Assembly: GCA_964017145.1 (NCBI GenBank)
Contig: OZ024844.1
Coordinates: 3,038,001 to 3,102,000 of the forward strand
Reading direction: 5' to 3'
DNA length: 64,000 bases
Source of the DNA: Agrocybe praecox
Taxonomy: Eukaryota > Basidiomycota > Agaricomycetes > Agaricales > Agrocybaceae
Shown here: positions 11,099 through 22,278 of the stretch, piece after piece
How positions within the stretch are numbered: the first letter of the stretch is position 1
Layout of the letters: the number at the start of each line of letters is the position of its first letter
The notes under the pieces: generated by a model
Seen by the model: the letters and a program-made list of their open reading frames with translations, nothing else
The model's database searches: none
Told to the model about the DNA's origin: nothing
Made by a program: the position numbers and the translations under genes

Positions 11099-11746
11099 CA
11101 CTCGTTATCCAGCCTTCTCAAGTTTGAAGGTAACACAAAGAACGAAAGAAAAAGTTTAAAAAAAGAAAAGAGCGTAAAAAGATCGAAAAATAAAAGAAAG
11201 CCACCAGGACACGAAAAGGTCTGGTCAATTTCGACCACGACCTCGAACCGCTTCGAGTGGAAAATAAAAAGAAAAAGGGGGAAGGGGTTACCTGGCATAG
11301 AAGTATGGCGGGTTTTATTACCTTTTCTGAAGTCATCGTCAGTCAGCAGCTGCACTGGGAATCTGGCATCACCGCCATATGTTTTGACTTGTGACTTGAC
11401 AGCCTGAGGCAGATCTATGAATTTTGACTGGCTGCACAGCTATTTGTAGATTTTCGACCGCATGTTAAGAGGGTGTGTGTGTGCGGAGAATAGACATAGA
11501 TTTTAGAAACATTTTTTTCAGGGTCAAACAGGGCGCTGGTAGTAACAGAAAAAAAGAATGACAAAAGAATCGATATTCCGGAGGACATGCATGATGGTGG
11601 AACGCAAGTAACCCCAGCTCCGGAGAGAGCAAGCTAAATTTAATTGTTCCCACGGTAGTTAAACTTAGGAGCAGGTCCGGTGAATGCCTTTTACTATCCT
11701 TCCGCCTTGCCTACCATCTGCAGGCCTGCAGCGCCCGTCCTGACAT
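11099..11746. promoter_or_regulatory. Divergent promoter region, membrane protein / proton channel
   Basis: 648 bp between two start codons on opposite strands. It contains a poly-purine stretch (11140-11290, AAAG/GAAA runs) and no supported coding frame. No clear TATA box for either gene. Confidence 0.45.
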
Positions 11747-12548
11747 ATGTCAGAGCATCAGCCACTCCTACCAGCTCACAACGCTGAATCCTCGACCGGT
11801 AGTGGTGACCAATCGCTATACGACAGATGTCGAATCAAAACCGCTCGTTTTCTCGAGCATCCGACGTTGCATAAAACAGTCATTGCTTTGGTGGGTGTGG
11901 TCTTAGATTTCTACCGTTTATTTTCAAAGTTTACGATCCATTTCTGAAACCAATTAGATCGCGATTGATGCTGCATGCGTCCTTGCAGACTTAGCATACA
12001 GCTTTCTCTCTCCTACGTGCGCACCGCCAGGGGCTGAAGAAAGCCCGGCATGGCTTGAAGTCCTCTCACACATCTCACTGTTTATCACCAGTCTCTTCTT
12101 GATTGAAGTTCCACTCAATTTGTGGGCATTTGGATTGCAATTCATGAACCCGTTCGGGGAAACAACGCATGCTGGATTGCATGCCTTTGATTCTATTATC
12201 ATCGTCACCACATTCACCCTTGAGGTGGTGTTGCGCGGAAAAGAGAGGGAATTGGCTGGGCTTCTCGTTTTTCTGCGTCTCTGGAGGTTGGTCAAGCTGG
12301 TTGGAGGTGCGTCGGTCTCTCCGGAGTCCGGATATAGAACGGGACGATTTCTTTGTCCTGATGCTTTTGTTTGTTCAACAGGTGTTGCCGTTGGTGCCGG
12401 TGAGCTCGAAGAAGAGAATGCTAAGCAACTCGAAGAGACCACGCGTGAGTTGGAGCGCGTCACTAGCCTCTTGAACGAATCTAGGGAAGAGAATGCGCGT
12501 CTTAAGCAGCGAATAAGTCAATTTGTACCAGAGGAGGCATTGTATTGA
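11747..12548 (+). CDS. Voltage-gated proton channel (Hv1-type)
   Basis: Three exons, 11747-11890, 11958-12306 and 12382-12548, total 660 nt (219 aa) with consistent phases. It is a lone voltage-sensor domain without a pore. S1 is HKTVIALIAIDAACVLADLA, with the aspartate at the place of the Hv1 selectivity residue; S2 is SLFITSLFLIEVPLNLWAFG; S3 is HAFDSIIIVTTFTLEVVL; S4 is LLVFLRLWRLVKLVGG. The C-terminus, EEENAKQLEETTRELERV onward, has heptads and should form the dimerising coiled coil of the family. The product would pass protons out across the plasma or organelle membrane on depolarisation. The third S4 charge is lysine, not the arginine of animal Hv1. Hv1 homologues are known in fungi; this identification rests on motif pattern and length. 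Confidence 0.88.
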
Positions 12549-13294
12549 TAACTTGAGGTAACGGCTACGATCGATATCATAGGACAATTTTATCTTACTG
12601 CGGCAGATGTATTTAGAGGCTTAAATAAATCTTATTCCCCTTTTCCCTCTCAATGGCCTCTTTCAAAGCCCCCAAAAGCTGCATCCCCGGGTGGTTCAAG
12701 GCCAACTGAGGATCAAACATACATACGTTTCTACGAAAGCCAGGAACATTTTCATTGGCAAAACTGACTATAGCTTTCTCGTACGTTAGCAATGTGCAAC
12801 TGACGCGTTATTTACTTCATCACATATTATATGAATTTGTTGAACAGTCGTACGATTCTAGATTCTGAATGAGTTTCTTCCAGAAAAAAAAACACGTAAA
12901 ATGGTATACACCAGCAGGCAATTACTCTGAAAAAAATAAATAGACGCGGTGTCTGTTGTATGTCGTAAAAAGTGATTTGTCCAAAATCTGTCTTACTCCA
13001 TGCCGGCCGGGATCATGGAGTCGTCTTTTTCTAGACATTTTTATTGCTTTACCTTTTCTTTAAAAATATCACCAAGGTTCACTAGCACTGCTTCGCTGGG
13101 GTACCAGACACGTAAAAAAGCCCACGCTCACTTTCGCATCCGGAGGGACGGCAAGTTACCCAGGAATCTGACCGGGACCCCTCGTCATCTACGTTGTCTT
13201 CCGACTACCAATATCATCGGATTTTGATTCAAGGTTTTTCGGTCTTGGGCACACCCAGAACGACCTTCATTTTTTTTTGTCTGTACACATAACC
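12549..13294. other. Intergenic, proton channel to TLC gene
   Basis: About 750 bp holding the proton-channel 3' region, one short minus-strand protein-like frame (separate entry at 12625-12815) and the TLC promoter. I see no other gene. Confidence 0.5.
12625..12815 (-). other. Short protein-like frame, possible orphan terminal exon
   Basis: Minus strand from a CAG acceptor near 12815 reads LLTYEKAIVSFANENVPGFR, then NVCMFDPQLALNHPGMQLLG, ALKEAIEREKGNKIYLSL and stop. The composition is protein-like (amphipathic end, no low complexity), but I find no upstream exon in the next 180 bp and do not recognise a family. It could be the last exon of a broken gene or an unspliced short ORF. Confidence 0.25.
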
Positions 13295-14707
13295 ATGGCC
13301 TTTCTGGAGCGATTCGTCTCCGAGACGTTGGGTCTAACCAAGTTCCCTCCGTATCTAGCGACATTCTATTGGTCCTTCTTTGGTTTCTTGTTTATTCATC
13401 AAGTCGTTGCACCGATATTGAGCTCGAGATGGTTCCCTACGGCATATGCGGGGAAGAGCAGGAGCGCAAGGAATAATTGGTGAGTCTGACATATTGCCTT
13501 TGCATAGGCGGATGGGGAAAATGGCAGACAGCAGAGAGGTCGGGTGACTGACTGCACGACTCAATTCAGTCGGGTTGGGTTCTTAGCCCAAACCCTTCTT
13601 GGAACGGACAGTGAATGACAGATGCTGTCTGTGACGTTCATTCACGCTCTGGCGCGCCGCGCAGTATGAAATTGATCTTCCCTGCCCGGAAGTGTGCATG
13701 CGGTGAGGAATAGTACTGACTTCAACTTTCTTTGGTTTAGGTCAATTCATGTTGTATCTCAAATACATGTCCTCATCGTCGTTCCTTATGCGCTTTACAC
13801 CATCCTTACCGAGGCTCCCGGGAGAGGCGACGATAAAGCTTTCGGGTGGGACAATAGGGTCGGATATGTGCATGCCATCGCTGCAGGGTACGTTGGCTCT
13901 GCTTTGCGTCCATCCTCTATTGACAAATTAACCTTTTTTTTTCTTTTTCTTTTTGCTCGTTCAGATACTTTCTATGGGACAGCTTGGACGCCATCGTCAA
14001 CTTTATCGATCCAGCTTTCGTAGCCCACGGAGTCGTTTGTTTGGCCATATATACCATGTCATACGTATGCCCATCCGTCGTTACTCTATTGCGGCCCATT
14101 GATCCTACCATCATTCCTTCTAGAAACCATTCGTAGCCTACTTCGGAACGAGATGCCTCCTCTGGGAGACGAGTACGTTTTTCCTGAACAACCACTGGTT
14201 CTTGGACAAGACCGGCTGCACCGGTACCAGGGCACAGCTCATCAACGGCTTCTTCCTCCTCGGCTCGTTCTTCTTGGTTAGGATCGTTTATGGAGGCTAC
14301 GTCGTACGTCTATTTTCTTTTCCTTCTCGGCTGGGTTTGGCGCTCGTGCTGATAGCGTGGATACGATACCTACAGTCCGTTCAATTCATGATCACTCTAC
14401 TGGAAGTTCGCCACCAGATCCCGCTCTCCTATACCCTTATATATACTAGCGGTAACGTCGTTCTCCAAGGTCTGAATTGGTTCTGGTACGTCGCTTCCTT
14501 TCTATCTCGTCCTTTTTGGTATGCTTACTGACTCAACACAACGTAAGGTTCTACAAAATGGTCTTGGCCCTCCGCAAGCGCTTCGATAGCGTCGACCAAG
14601 TGAAGCTTACTGGTGAGGACGTCCTGCCCACACATATCACACCTTCCACCGACTCTGCACCCCATACCCCTGCCCCGGTGCCCACCCGCTCTTCCCTTGA
14701 AGCCTAA
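13295..14707 (+). CDS. TLC-domain (TRAM/LAG1/CLN8) multi-pass membrane protein
   Basis: Six exons (13295-13479, 13741-13887, 13965-14064, 14124-14303, 14376-14485, 14548-14707) sum to 882 nt, 293 aa, with phases that agree. It starts MAFLERFVSETLGLTKFPPY and has about six hydrophobic segments. The region GYFLWDSLDAIVNF, AHGVVCLAIYTMSYKPFVAY, LNNHWFLDKTG and ISYTLIY-like helices matches the TLC fold of TMEM56/Lag1 relatives. Histidine-rich core motifs of true ceramide synthases (a paired HH) are not seen, so a lipid-sensing or lipid-handling role similar to TMEM56/FAM57 is more likely than ceramide synthesis. The tail is Pro/Thr-rich. The start is the first ATG after an in-frame stop-poor leader and has a good context (ACCATGG). 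Confidence 0.85.
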
Positions 14708-15109
14708 TCGCATGGATGGTCAACCCTACGTCTGTCTGCCTATTGGATCAGGGAAAAGGTCGGACAAATATGAGCGGACGCGGACGAGACGAAAACAAAT
14801 GAACAAGGCCAAAAGCGCGTATAATTGCTAGGATCTAGACACGAAATATCTTTTGTTCAGCACTATGCACTTCCCCTTGACATATCCTCTTATCTAAGTA
14901 TCTACATATTTATCCCCCTTAATTAATTGATACGGACATGTGTGTTGCTATTGATATTTAGATGAAGCTTCATGTATTCGTGGACTTATTTTAGAATCAC
15001 TCTTCTTGTGTGTTTTATGTTTCTTGTTGGGCTTTAAGGTAGTCTTGCGTGAGCCATCCGAGTAAACGAGTGTTTTGTTGCGTGGAAGGAATTTCCTCTA
15101 TGTCTTGTA
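14708..15109. other. Convergent intergenic, TLC gene / metaxin
   Basis: About 400 bp between two stop codons. AT-rich words such as ATTAATTAATTG and TATTTATC fit two 3' UTRs running into each other. No further gene seen. Confidence 0.5.
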
Positions 15110-16123
15110 TTATTGCTTGAAGCCTTCGCGGACAAGGCAGCGAACTCTCCATTCCCATGCGACAAGATTGACTCGACGCGTCACCTCGATGCGAACGGTA
15201 TCCGAAGCTTCCAAGATTGTGTGTAGGTAGGCAAACGCTAGCGCATCAAGGGGGGTTGGTTCCCTATTTTCAAAAAATTTGAGTTATACTTAGCAGGAGA
15301 CAATTGCGAGACATACGTTGAGCCCAAGAACCAGTTGTCTGTGCCTAAACGGTCAGAGAGCGAGGTGATAGCATCTCGGTATTGGGAGATGATGGATGCA
15401 GTGTTTATGCGAGCTCCAGTTGGTGGTAAAAATGACAGTAAACCGGTAAGAGGCGCTGGCGGGGCCGAGAGAATTTTCTGCAAGCTTTCACTGAGAAGAG
15501 GGGTGGTTGAAGGGAAGAGGAGGGAGTGGAAGTAAGACGGGGGTGGTTTGGATATTAACTGTTATGCACGGAATGAGTCGGGACGCGTAAGGGTGAATGA
15601 AATGAACACGAACCAGAGCGGCGTGTACGACGCCTTCGAGGAGTGAGATCCACGCTCTGCTTTCTGTGCGCGCCTCTTGGCTTTTGTACCCTTCTAGCGG
15701 GTCTGCAGTGCTGTCGACACCGAGCTTCGCGTCGACCCATGCCGGGATAGAATGGGCAGCCAGCAGTTCACCGTCGTCTGCTCCGTCTGACTGGGTGCGA
15801 TTTTCGCTTTTGGCAAGTGCATCAGAGATAGGGACGTGTAGGTTGGGTAATGCACTGCCTATGGCGCCCTCAGGAGCAATGTCCCAGCGTAGCTTTATGA
15901 ATTTGAGGCCGCGAAGGGCGAGATATGCCTGCCATTTGAGGCACTCGACGTCTGCGCTAAGGAGGTTGTCTGCTGGCTGTGAGGTGGCTGGGGGCGGTTG
16001 TATCCAAAGAGTGGGTGCGGTCAGCGGTGATTTGTCGAGGGGTTTAATGTAAGGATGTGATTTGAGAGGAAAATGAGCATTGAAAGCGACGAGTGGTGAG
16101 GGAACGGAGAAGAAAGAGGCCAT
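15110..16123 (-). CDS. Metaxin-like mitochondrial outer-membrane protein (GST-fold)
   Basis: Exons 16123-15570, 15490-15317 and 15263-15110 total 882 nt (293 aa) in consistent phase. N-terminal half: LWIQPP, then DVECLKWQAYLALRGLKFIK and LRWDIAPEGAIGSALPNLHV, the metaxin thioredoxin-like segment in which cysteine-poor sequence recognises a partner. C-terminal half: YRDAITSLSDRLGTDNWFLG, then PTPLDALAFAYLHTILEA, the GST-C helix bundle of metaxins. Metaxins serve the SAM/TOB complex that inserts beta-barrel proteins into the outer mitochondrial membrane. Start is ATG 16123. Divergent from VPS54, with 39 bp between start codons. Confidence 0.85.
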
Positions 16124-16162
16124 CAAATAATTAAAAGTACTCGTGGCTTACTCTTATACTTC
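16124..16162. promoter_or_regulatory. 39-bp divergent spacer between metaxin and VPS54 start codons
   Basis: The ATG of metaxin (minus, 16123) and the ATG of VPS54 (plus, 16163) are separated by 39 bp (AAATAATTAAAAGTACTCGT, then GGCTTACTCTTATACTTC). Any core promoter and 5' UTR of each gene must lie inside the other's coding region or be extremely short. No TATA box is evident beyond AATTAAAA. Confidence 0.7.
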
Positions 16163-19100
16163 ATGTCCGACGTTTCTTCGATTCCCTCCAGACCTGCCTC
16201 TCCTGTCACTGGCTTAGCCCCAGACTGGCTTCCCCCAACTGCACGTCCATATCGTTTCACATGGGATCCTGCTTCTCGTAGACCAGGTCCAGAGAGTGTG
16301 TCGGGAACAACTGAGGGCAGGGGCGATGACTTTGGCGGGGCCCCTCATCCCCTTAGTTTTCTGAATAACTCGACCACATCACTCGCAATGGGTGCTTTAC
16401 CTAGTGAATGGAGTAGTTCACGGACGGGATTTCATGGTACTTGCTGTTGCTCTCGACTTTGGAATTGCAGAATAACTATGTATTCCAGCTATATCTACGG
16501 TACTGAATAACCCGCACAAACGACAAGCTCCGCCAAAAGCACATTCACTACTACCCCCAGTAGCACCCGCTGATCTTCCTCGCGTGCGTCGCAAGGACTT
16601 TGAATCGTACCTACGCGCAGTAGCACCCGAATGGGAGCGGTACGAACATAATACACAACTAGGCCGGGATGGACAGGCAGAGATTGAGGATAATCAATGG
16701 ACTCCTCGTAATTCTGTTTCCGTGCCAGATCATGGTGATGAGGAGGACCCCACTACCCCGCAACGTCGCTCGTCACTTGCCCCAGGTCCCTCTTCTGCCC
16801 CCCAACCAGCTCAGCAGCAGCAAGGAAAGTACATCCCTCCGCTCGACTCAGTTCCTTCAGTATTTTTCCAAAAAGAATTCAACTTGGGAGACCCACGGAC
16901 ATTCGCGACCGTCACAGAGCAAGACGCCTCATCCGCACTCCTAACCCCACAAGACGACTCTTTCGCAGACCCTTTCGCATTATCCCATTCTCTACCCTTG
17001 CTTGAGAAATTCTCTCACTACGCAGACACAGTAGAACAGCACCTCGTACGTGAGATATATATCCGCTCGACGTCCTTTTTTGCCGCATTGACGAATCTGC
17101 ATGATCTACAATCCGAGTCGGAGAGGTGTTTAAGCCGGATTGGGAAACTACGCAAGCAATTGCAGGATGTGGATAATAACGGCGCAAAGCGTGGGCTGGA
17201 GATGGTGAGGAAGGAGTGTAAGATGGCAAACTTGAGCAAGATCAGGGATGGGGTGAGGATGATAGGCGGTGTCGTTGAGATGACAGGTGTGGCGAAGAGC
17301 TTGGTCAATGCTGGACAGTGGGGAGAAGCGTTGGGGGTAATTGAGGAAATGGAGAAATTATGGGAGTCTAGTACGCCGCAGAAGACGCAGATCACAATGG
17401 ACGATCATGATTTAAGCAAGTCGAAGCAAAACGCTGTTGGAAACGGAAATGCGCACACTCCTGGTCGGCTTGCGCTACCACCTACACCAGAAGAAGACAA
17501 TGAAGATGGCAGTCAACAACGGCACCTCGAAAAGCAGACGACTAATAACAAAAGTCTCGTCTCGTCAGTACAGCATGCTGTACCTCTATCCTCACTACAT
17601 GCATTCTCTGCCCTCCCGACACACCTACGTCAATTAACTATGGAAATTGCTGCTTCCCTTTCTTCTGAACTCGTCTCGGTACTCAGAAACGACTTAGACG
17701 TACGGATAAATGGCGATGGAAAAGCCAACCCTGCGACGGATCAGGGGTTGAAGGATATTCTAAAACCGTTGCTATATAATCTCGTTCGGACGAAGGGACT
17801 AAAGGAGGGCGTCTTATCGTGGAGAGAGGTAGTCCTGACAGAGATTCGGGGAATCATTAAGCTGGTACGTCTTCGTTTTTGTTACTTATTCATTGCGTAC
17901 TGAGGTCTCGAAAGGTTTTGCCACTGTTTGAGCCAGATGAAGATGAGAGTAGTAGAGAATCTTCCTCTTCATCATCGTCAGAAGGAAGGTAAGATAATAT
18001 TGTGGTACTTTTTGACCGCGAGACAGCCCGTTCTAAGGCACTTTAGCAGGGCTGGTTTGGCGAACCATCTGCGGAACATGACACAGATAGAATTTGTTGC
18101 TGTTATCCAAAAGGTGTATCGAAGGGTTTTGAATGGAGTTGAAGGTCTTCAAGTGCAGGGCGCCATTATTGTCGATGTTCTGTCAGCGCTTGGGTATGAT
18201 CTGTGTATCCTTTCCATGTGTCAACCTCGCTGATATATTGTCCTTCTTGGAAGATCACAAATACAGCAAAAGGTCACCGACATCCCAGCTCTTGAGGAAG
18301 ATCTGGCCGATGTAGTTTCCTCTGCGGCTGAATTGTCCAATACGCAAGTCGCGAAAGTCATTTCTTACCGATCGGAGCAGCTGGCAGCCCTAACTCTGGC
18401 GGAGTTCCTGATATTCTTCAATGATTCATGGGCTTTCGTTATTAAATGTGAAACCGTATCAAGACGGATGATCGTCGGTCTGCGAGGTACTGTGGTTGGT
18501 CAAGTCAGTGGTGTCTCTCTTGCTTGGCATGTGGGATTTATTCTGAGGGACGCATCTACTTTCTACATAGGCGAAAACTTTCCTGCAAGCATTCCACCAA
18601 GTGCGGCTGACACAGGCCGCCAAACTTGTTGAAGACGAGCTCTGGAATACCACTGACGCCACTGCAGCGTTACAACACGCTACTGATATCATCGTCGACT
18701 CGGCGGTGCGCGATCCTCCAGAGCTAGTCATCAAGTCAGAAGATGCTATATTCAGTCCTTACGCCGTCAGCTTCCCCACTCCTGCGCCTCCAGCATCTGC
18801 ATTTGTACAGACATTCGCCGGGGCCAATGGACTGAACGTTGCACCGGCCACCACCGCGTCGAGCAGCAAACACCTGCGTATTGAGGAGTTGTCGTATTAC
18901 TTGGTCCATGCGACTGCCGAGGTGCTCACGCTGTTGCTCGATTATCAGAGACTGGTAGTGAACCTGTCTATGTTGACGACCGATGCGATGAGCAGGGTTA
19001 TTGAGTTTTTGAAGGTGTTCAATTCGAGGACGTCTCAGGTCGTCTTAGGTGCCGGCGCGATGAGGTCAGCTGGGTTGAAGAATATCTCAGCGAAGCATCT

Positions 19101-20700
19101 TGGTGGGTGATTTCGTTTTTTTATTATGTGCGGATTGATGTCTCGTGCGCGGAGCTTATGTGTTGTTTCTCCAATAGCTCTGGCATCACAATCACTATCC
19201 ATAATCTTGAAACTAATCCCTTATGTTCGAGAAACGTTCCGCCGACATCTTAGTCACAAACAAGCTGTTATGTTGGTTGAGTTTGATAAGCTCAGACGGG
19301 TGAGTGACAATTCTAATTCGTCTCAAGTTATACGTACTCGTGACTTGTTGTGTTCTGTCTATGTGCGACGATCGTGAACTGGTTTGACTGAATATATATT
19401 TTTGTTATGGAAATGACAGGATTATCAAGAACATCAACTCGGGATCCACTCCAAACTCGTGGACATCATGGGTGATAGGCTTAACGCCCACATAAAATCA
19501 CTCAAGGTCAGTCATAATGTTGATAAACTGCCTTCTTCTGACGCCTTTAAGGCGATCATTAACGTCTTACTCTTGGTTCCACTCGTGATTTTGATATCGG
19601 CATACTTACTCGCTTGAATGTTTTGTAGGCCATAGATTGGAGCGTGCCAAAGCCAGGGGGTGGTGTCAATGACTACATGGAGATTCTCGTAAAGGATACT
19701 GTGATGCTGCATAAAGTGCTATCACGTTATCTTCAAGCAGATGTTGTTGAGGTAAGTGTTGGTGCTGCGGTTTTTGGTATCAGAAGCATGAATTGTATCT
19801 GACTTGTTGCTTCTCTTCGCTCTTGCTTCTCGACCCCTATTGTTGCACGACTTTCCGCTCACATGTTAATGTTGCTGTTGCATAATGTGCCTATTCTCAG
19901 TATGTAATGACGCAGGTACTCGCCGCGATCAATCACCGGCTCTCGGAGGAGTATGGCACAATTGACTTACCTCATCAAGAGGCGAAAACCAGGTTAGTCT
20001 TTCATTGTATTTTTTGTTTCATTAGCTGTCGGGCTAGATGCGCATATGAGCGAGTTATTAATTATGTATGTTTTTGGTGGTTTTCAACAGATTGCTCGCG
20101 GATGCGAAGTATCTCCATCAGAAATTGTCTGGATTAAAGAATGTCGGGGCCCCAACCAACATGCTCGAGACCGTTGTCACAGAAAAGTTTATTCCGAGGG
20201 CGAACTCAACTGGACAGAATGGCACCACCAGCTCGAACGGCCAGTCAAACCCCAGTGGATCTTCATCACCCAACCCACTTACGAGAAGTAACACGAACCA
20301 GAGGTTGATGGGGCTACTTTCGTCGAGAAGCTCGACCTTTTCTCAGTCAGCTTCACCTAGTAATACGGCCCCAGCACACTCCCCTTCACCCCCTCCTCCC
20401 GTACCACCGGCCTCTGATAAGCCTCGCTCTCCTGCCGCATCAAACTCGACCAACTCTTCACTTCTGAGCATTGCCAATCATAATAATAACGGCAATACGA
20501 ACGACTCGAATCTGAGCCTGGATACGCTGACAAATGGCAGTAGCGTCTCTCTGTCAATGACGGTGTCGCCTATCCCGGAAGCTGGGGGTTTATCAGGCTT
20601 CAGACAAATCGAGGAACCTAACGAGATGACAGCCTTAGATAAGGAGTCTCTCCAATCTACGACCACAGGTTCTGTCTCAGGACCGGTTAACTCCAGATAG
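16163..20700 (+). CDS. VPS54: Vps54, GARP tethering complex subunit
   Basis: A multi-exon gene from ATG 16163 to TAG 20698-20700. Exon 1 (16163-16436) joins exon 2 (16489-17864) in frame. The conserved N-terminal Vps54 block is YIRSTSFFAALTNLHDLQSE, then SERCLSRIGKLRKQLQDVD and SKIRDGVRMIGGVVEMT (about 17060-17290). The C-terminal block includes SAGLKNISAKHLALASQSLS, LIPYVRETFRRHLSH, and DYMEILVKDTVMLHKVLSRY with LPHQEAKTRLLADAKYLHQK. Vps54 joins Vps51/52/53 at the trans-Golgi to capture endosome-derived vesicles. The last exon adds a Ser/Asn/Pro-rich tail of about 170 residues (from 20190), longer than the conserved fold needs. Several exons are tens of bases, typical for this window. Confidence 0.9.
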
Positions 20701-22249
20701 GAGCCGGATTTTTTTTTTTGCAGTATGGATAGACGGGATGTAATGCGGTCGGGAATTTGTTCGCAATAATACCTCCCTTGCGCACTGTTATATTGAAGTG
20801 ATGGAACCGGCCGTTTGTGCGTTTGGTTGCATCTGCACTGCGTAGGGAAGTTTTGGCTTAAAGTTTTGGTTTTGGGGATTATTGGGCGCAAAAGGCAGTT
20901 TTGGGAGATGGTCTATTGTTGTCCCACTCTGTTTACGAGAGACAAAGAAGAGAAGGAGGAGAAGCTAGGGCTGATTGCTTCATAGGGACTTTGAAGATCA
21001 TTAAAGCGAACCGGGTTTGTTGCTGCGGGTGGTTTGCACGGTTTGTTGGAACATGCTTATGGTTATACTGGAATCGATCAGCCTCTTCGGTGTCCGGCCT
21101 CCATCGGCCAAAAGTTCAATCCCCTCAAACCTTGTACTTGCGCCACGAGCCACGATACCTCGAATGTCATTTTTCGAAGCAGTGAGTCGGACCTTCTTTT
21201 TCCTTTGCAGCCCTCGATACGGACAGGCATCTTCACAATGGTGCGACAGCTGGCCCTCTCGAACCTCCATTCAGAAAATTTGGACGCTTCCTTACCTACA
21301 CTATCTTTATCGCCAGTTCTCCCTCTCGACATTCAGTTTTGTTGTTGCATAGTAGTCCCGTCACGCTCACGCATTACATCCTCATATTGATCTCATTCCA
21401 CTTCGATAATTCATTCAATCGGTATCGGTACATTCTAGAATAGAAAAATGCAAGTATAGCTCTGGCATATGTCCACATTTTCCTTATTTCAGGTTTCTAT
21501 TCTTATTGTCACGCTACATACTATCTCATGGAAATGTACGTATAAGTATACCCTAATCCTAATATTTATTTTCATTTGACACGTATCACACATGCAGCTA
21601 TTATTGCAACATGACGAAGACGGGTTTGGGGTGGTACTCACGAAATCTTAATGAATCATTCGTCGGTGGGGTTTATCCGAAAATCTTTCTCTCCTTCCCC
21701 ATGGCATGCATTTGTTCGAAAACTATTCAAATGAGAAAGTATTGCGTATCCCTGAATGTCACACTGAATTGTGGTTGTGGGGCGCAAGTTTAAATACATA
21801 AGAGGTAAATTATTTGACTCAATAAGTCAGGCTCAGAGTCGAGTATGTACCTTTTAAAATCATAAATTCAGGGAACTACTTTATTCCCTTTCCTTTTTTT
21901 TCACAGACTAATTTATTTTGTCCCGCGCTCCCAGGCCAACAGGGCTTGGGAAGCCATCATACATAAGAATAACATACTGAGATCTTGAGGCATATTCAGT
22001 GCCAGTAAAAGCATCCGTGCACTCAGATGCACGTAACAAGTAGTACAGAGTTCTTTCTCATTCAGTTGTGTTTTTTCTTTCTGGCCGCTCCGAATCAGTC
22101 GTAAGATTCCAGCTCACTTGACACACTGATCATATTACTGACCCCATGTCAAATTTTTGATTCTGATAGGACCGCCGGTGATGTTCTCAGAGAACTTTTC
22201 TATAGTAGGGGTCTGACTCCGAAAGACAAGTATCTATATACGTACACAG

Positions 22250-22278
22250 CATACCATATCATATACCATATCATATTT
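22250..22278. repeat. Short tandem/imperfect direct repeat, CATATCATAC unit
   Basis: ATACCATATCAT is present twice in a row (about 22250-22275), giving an ATATAC/CATATC pattern. A small microsatellite-like run with no sign of function. Confidence 0.5.
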
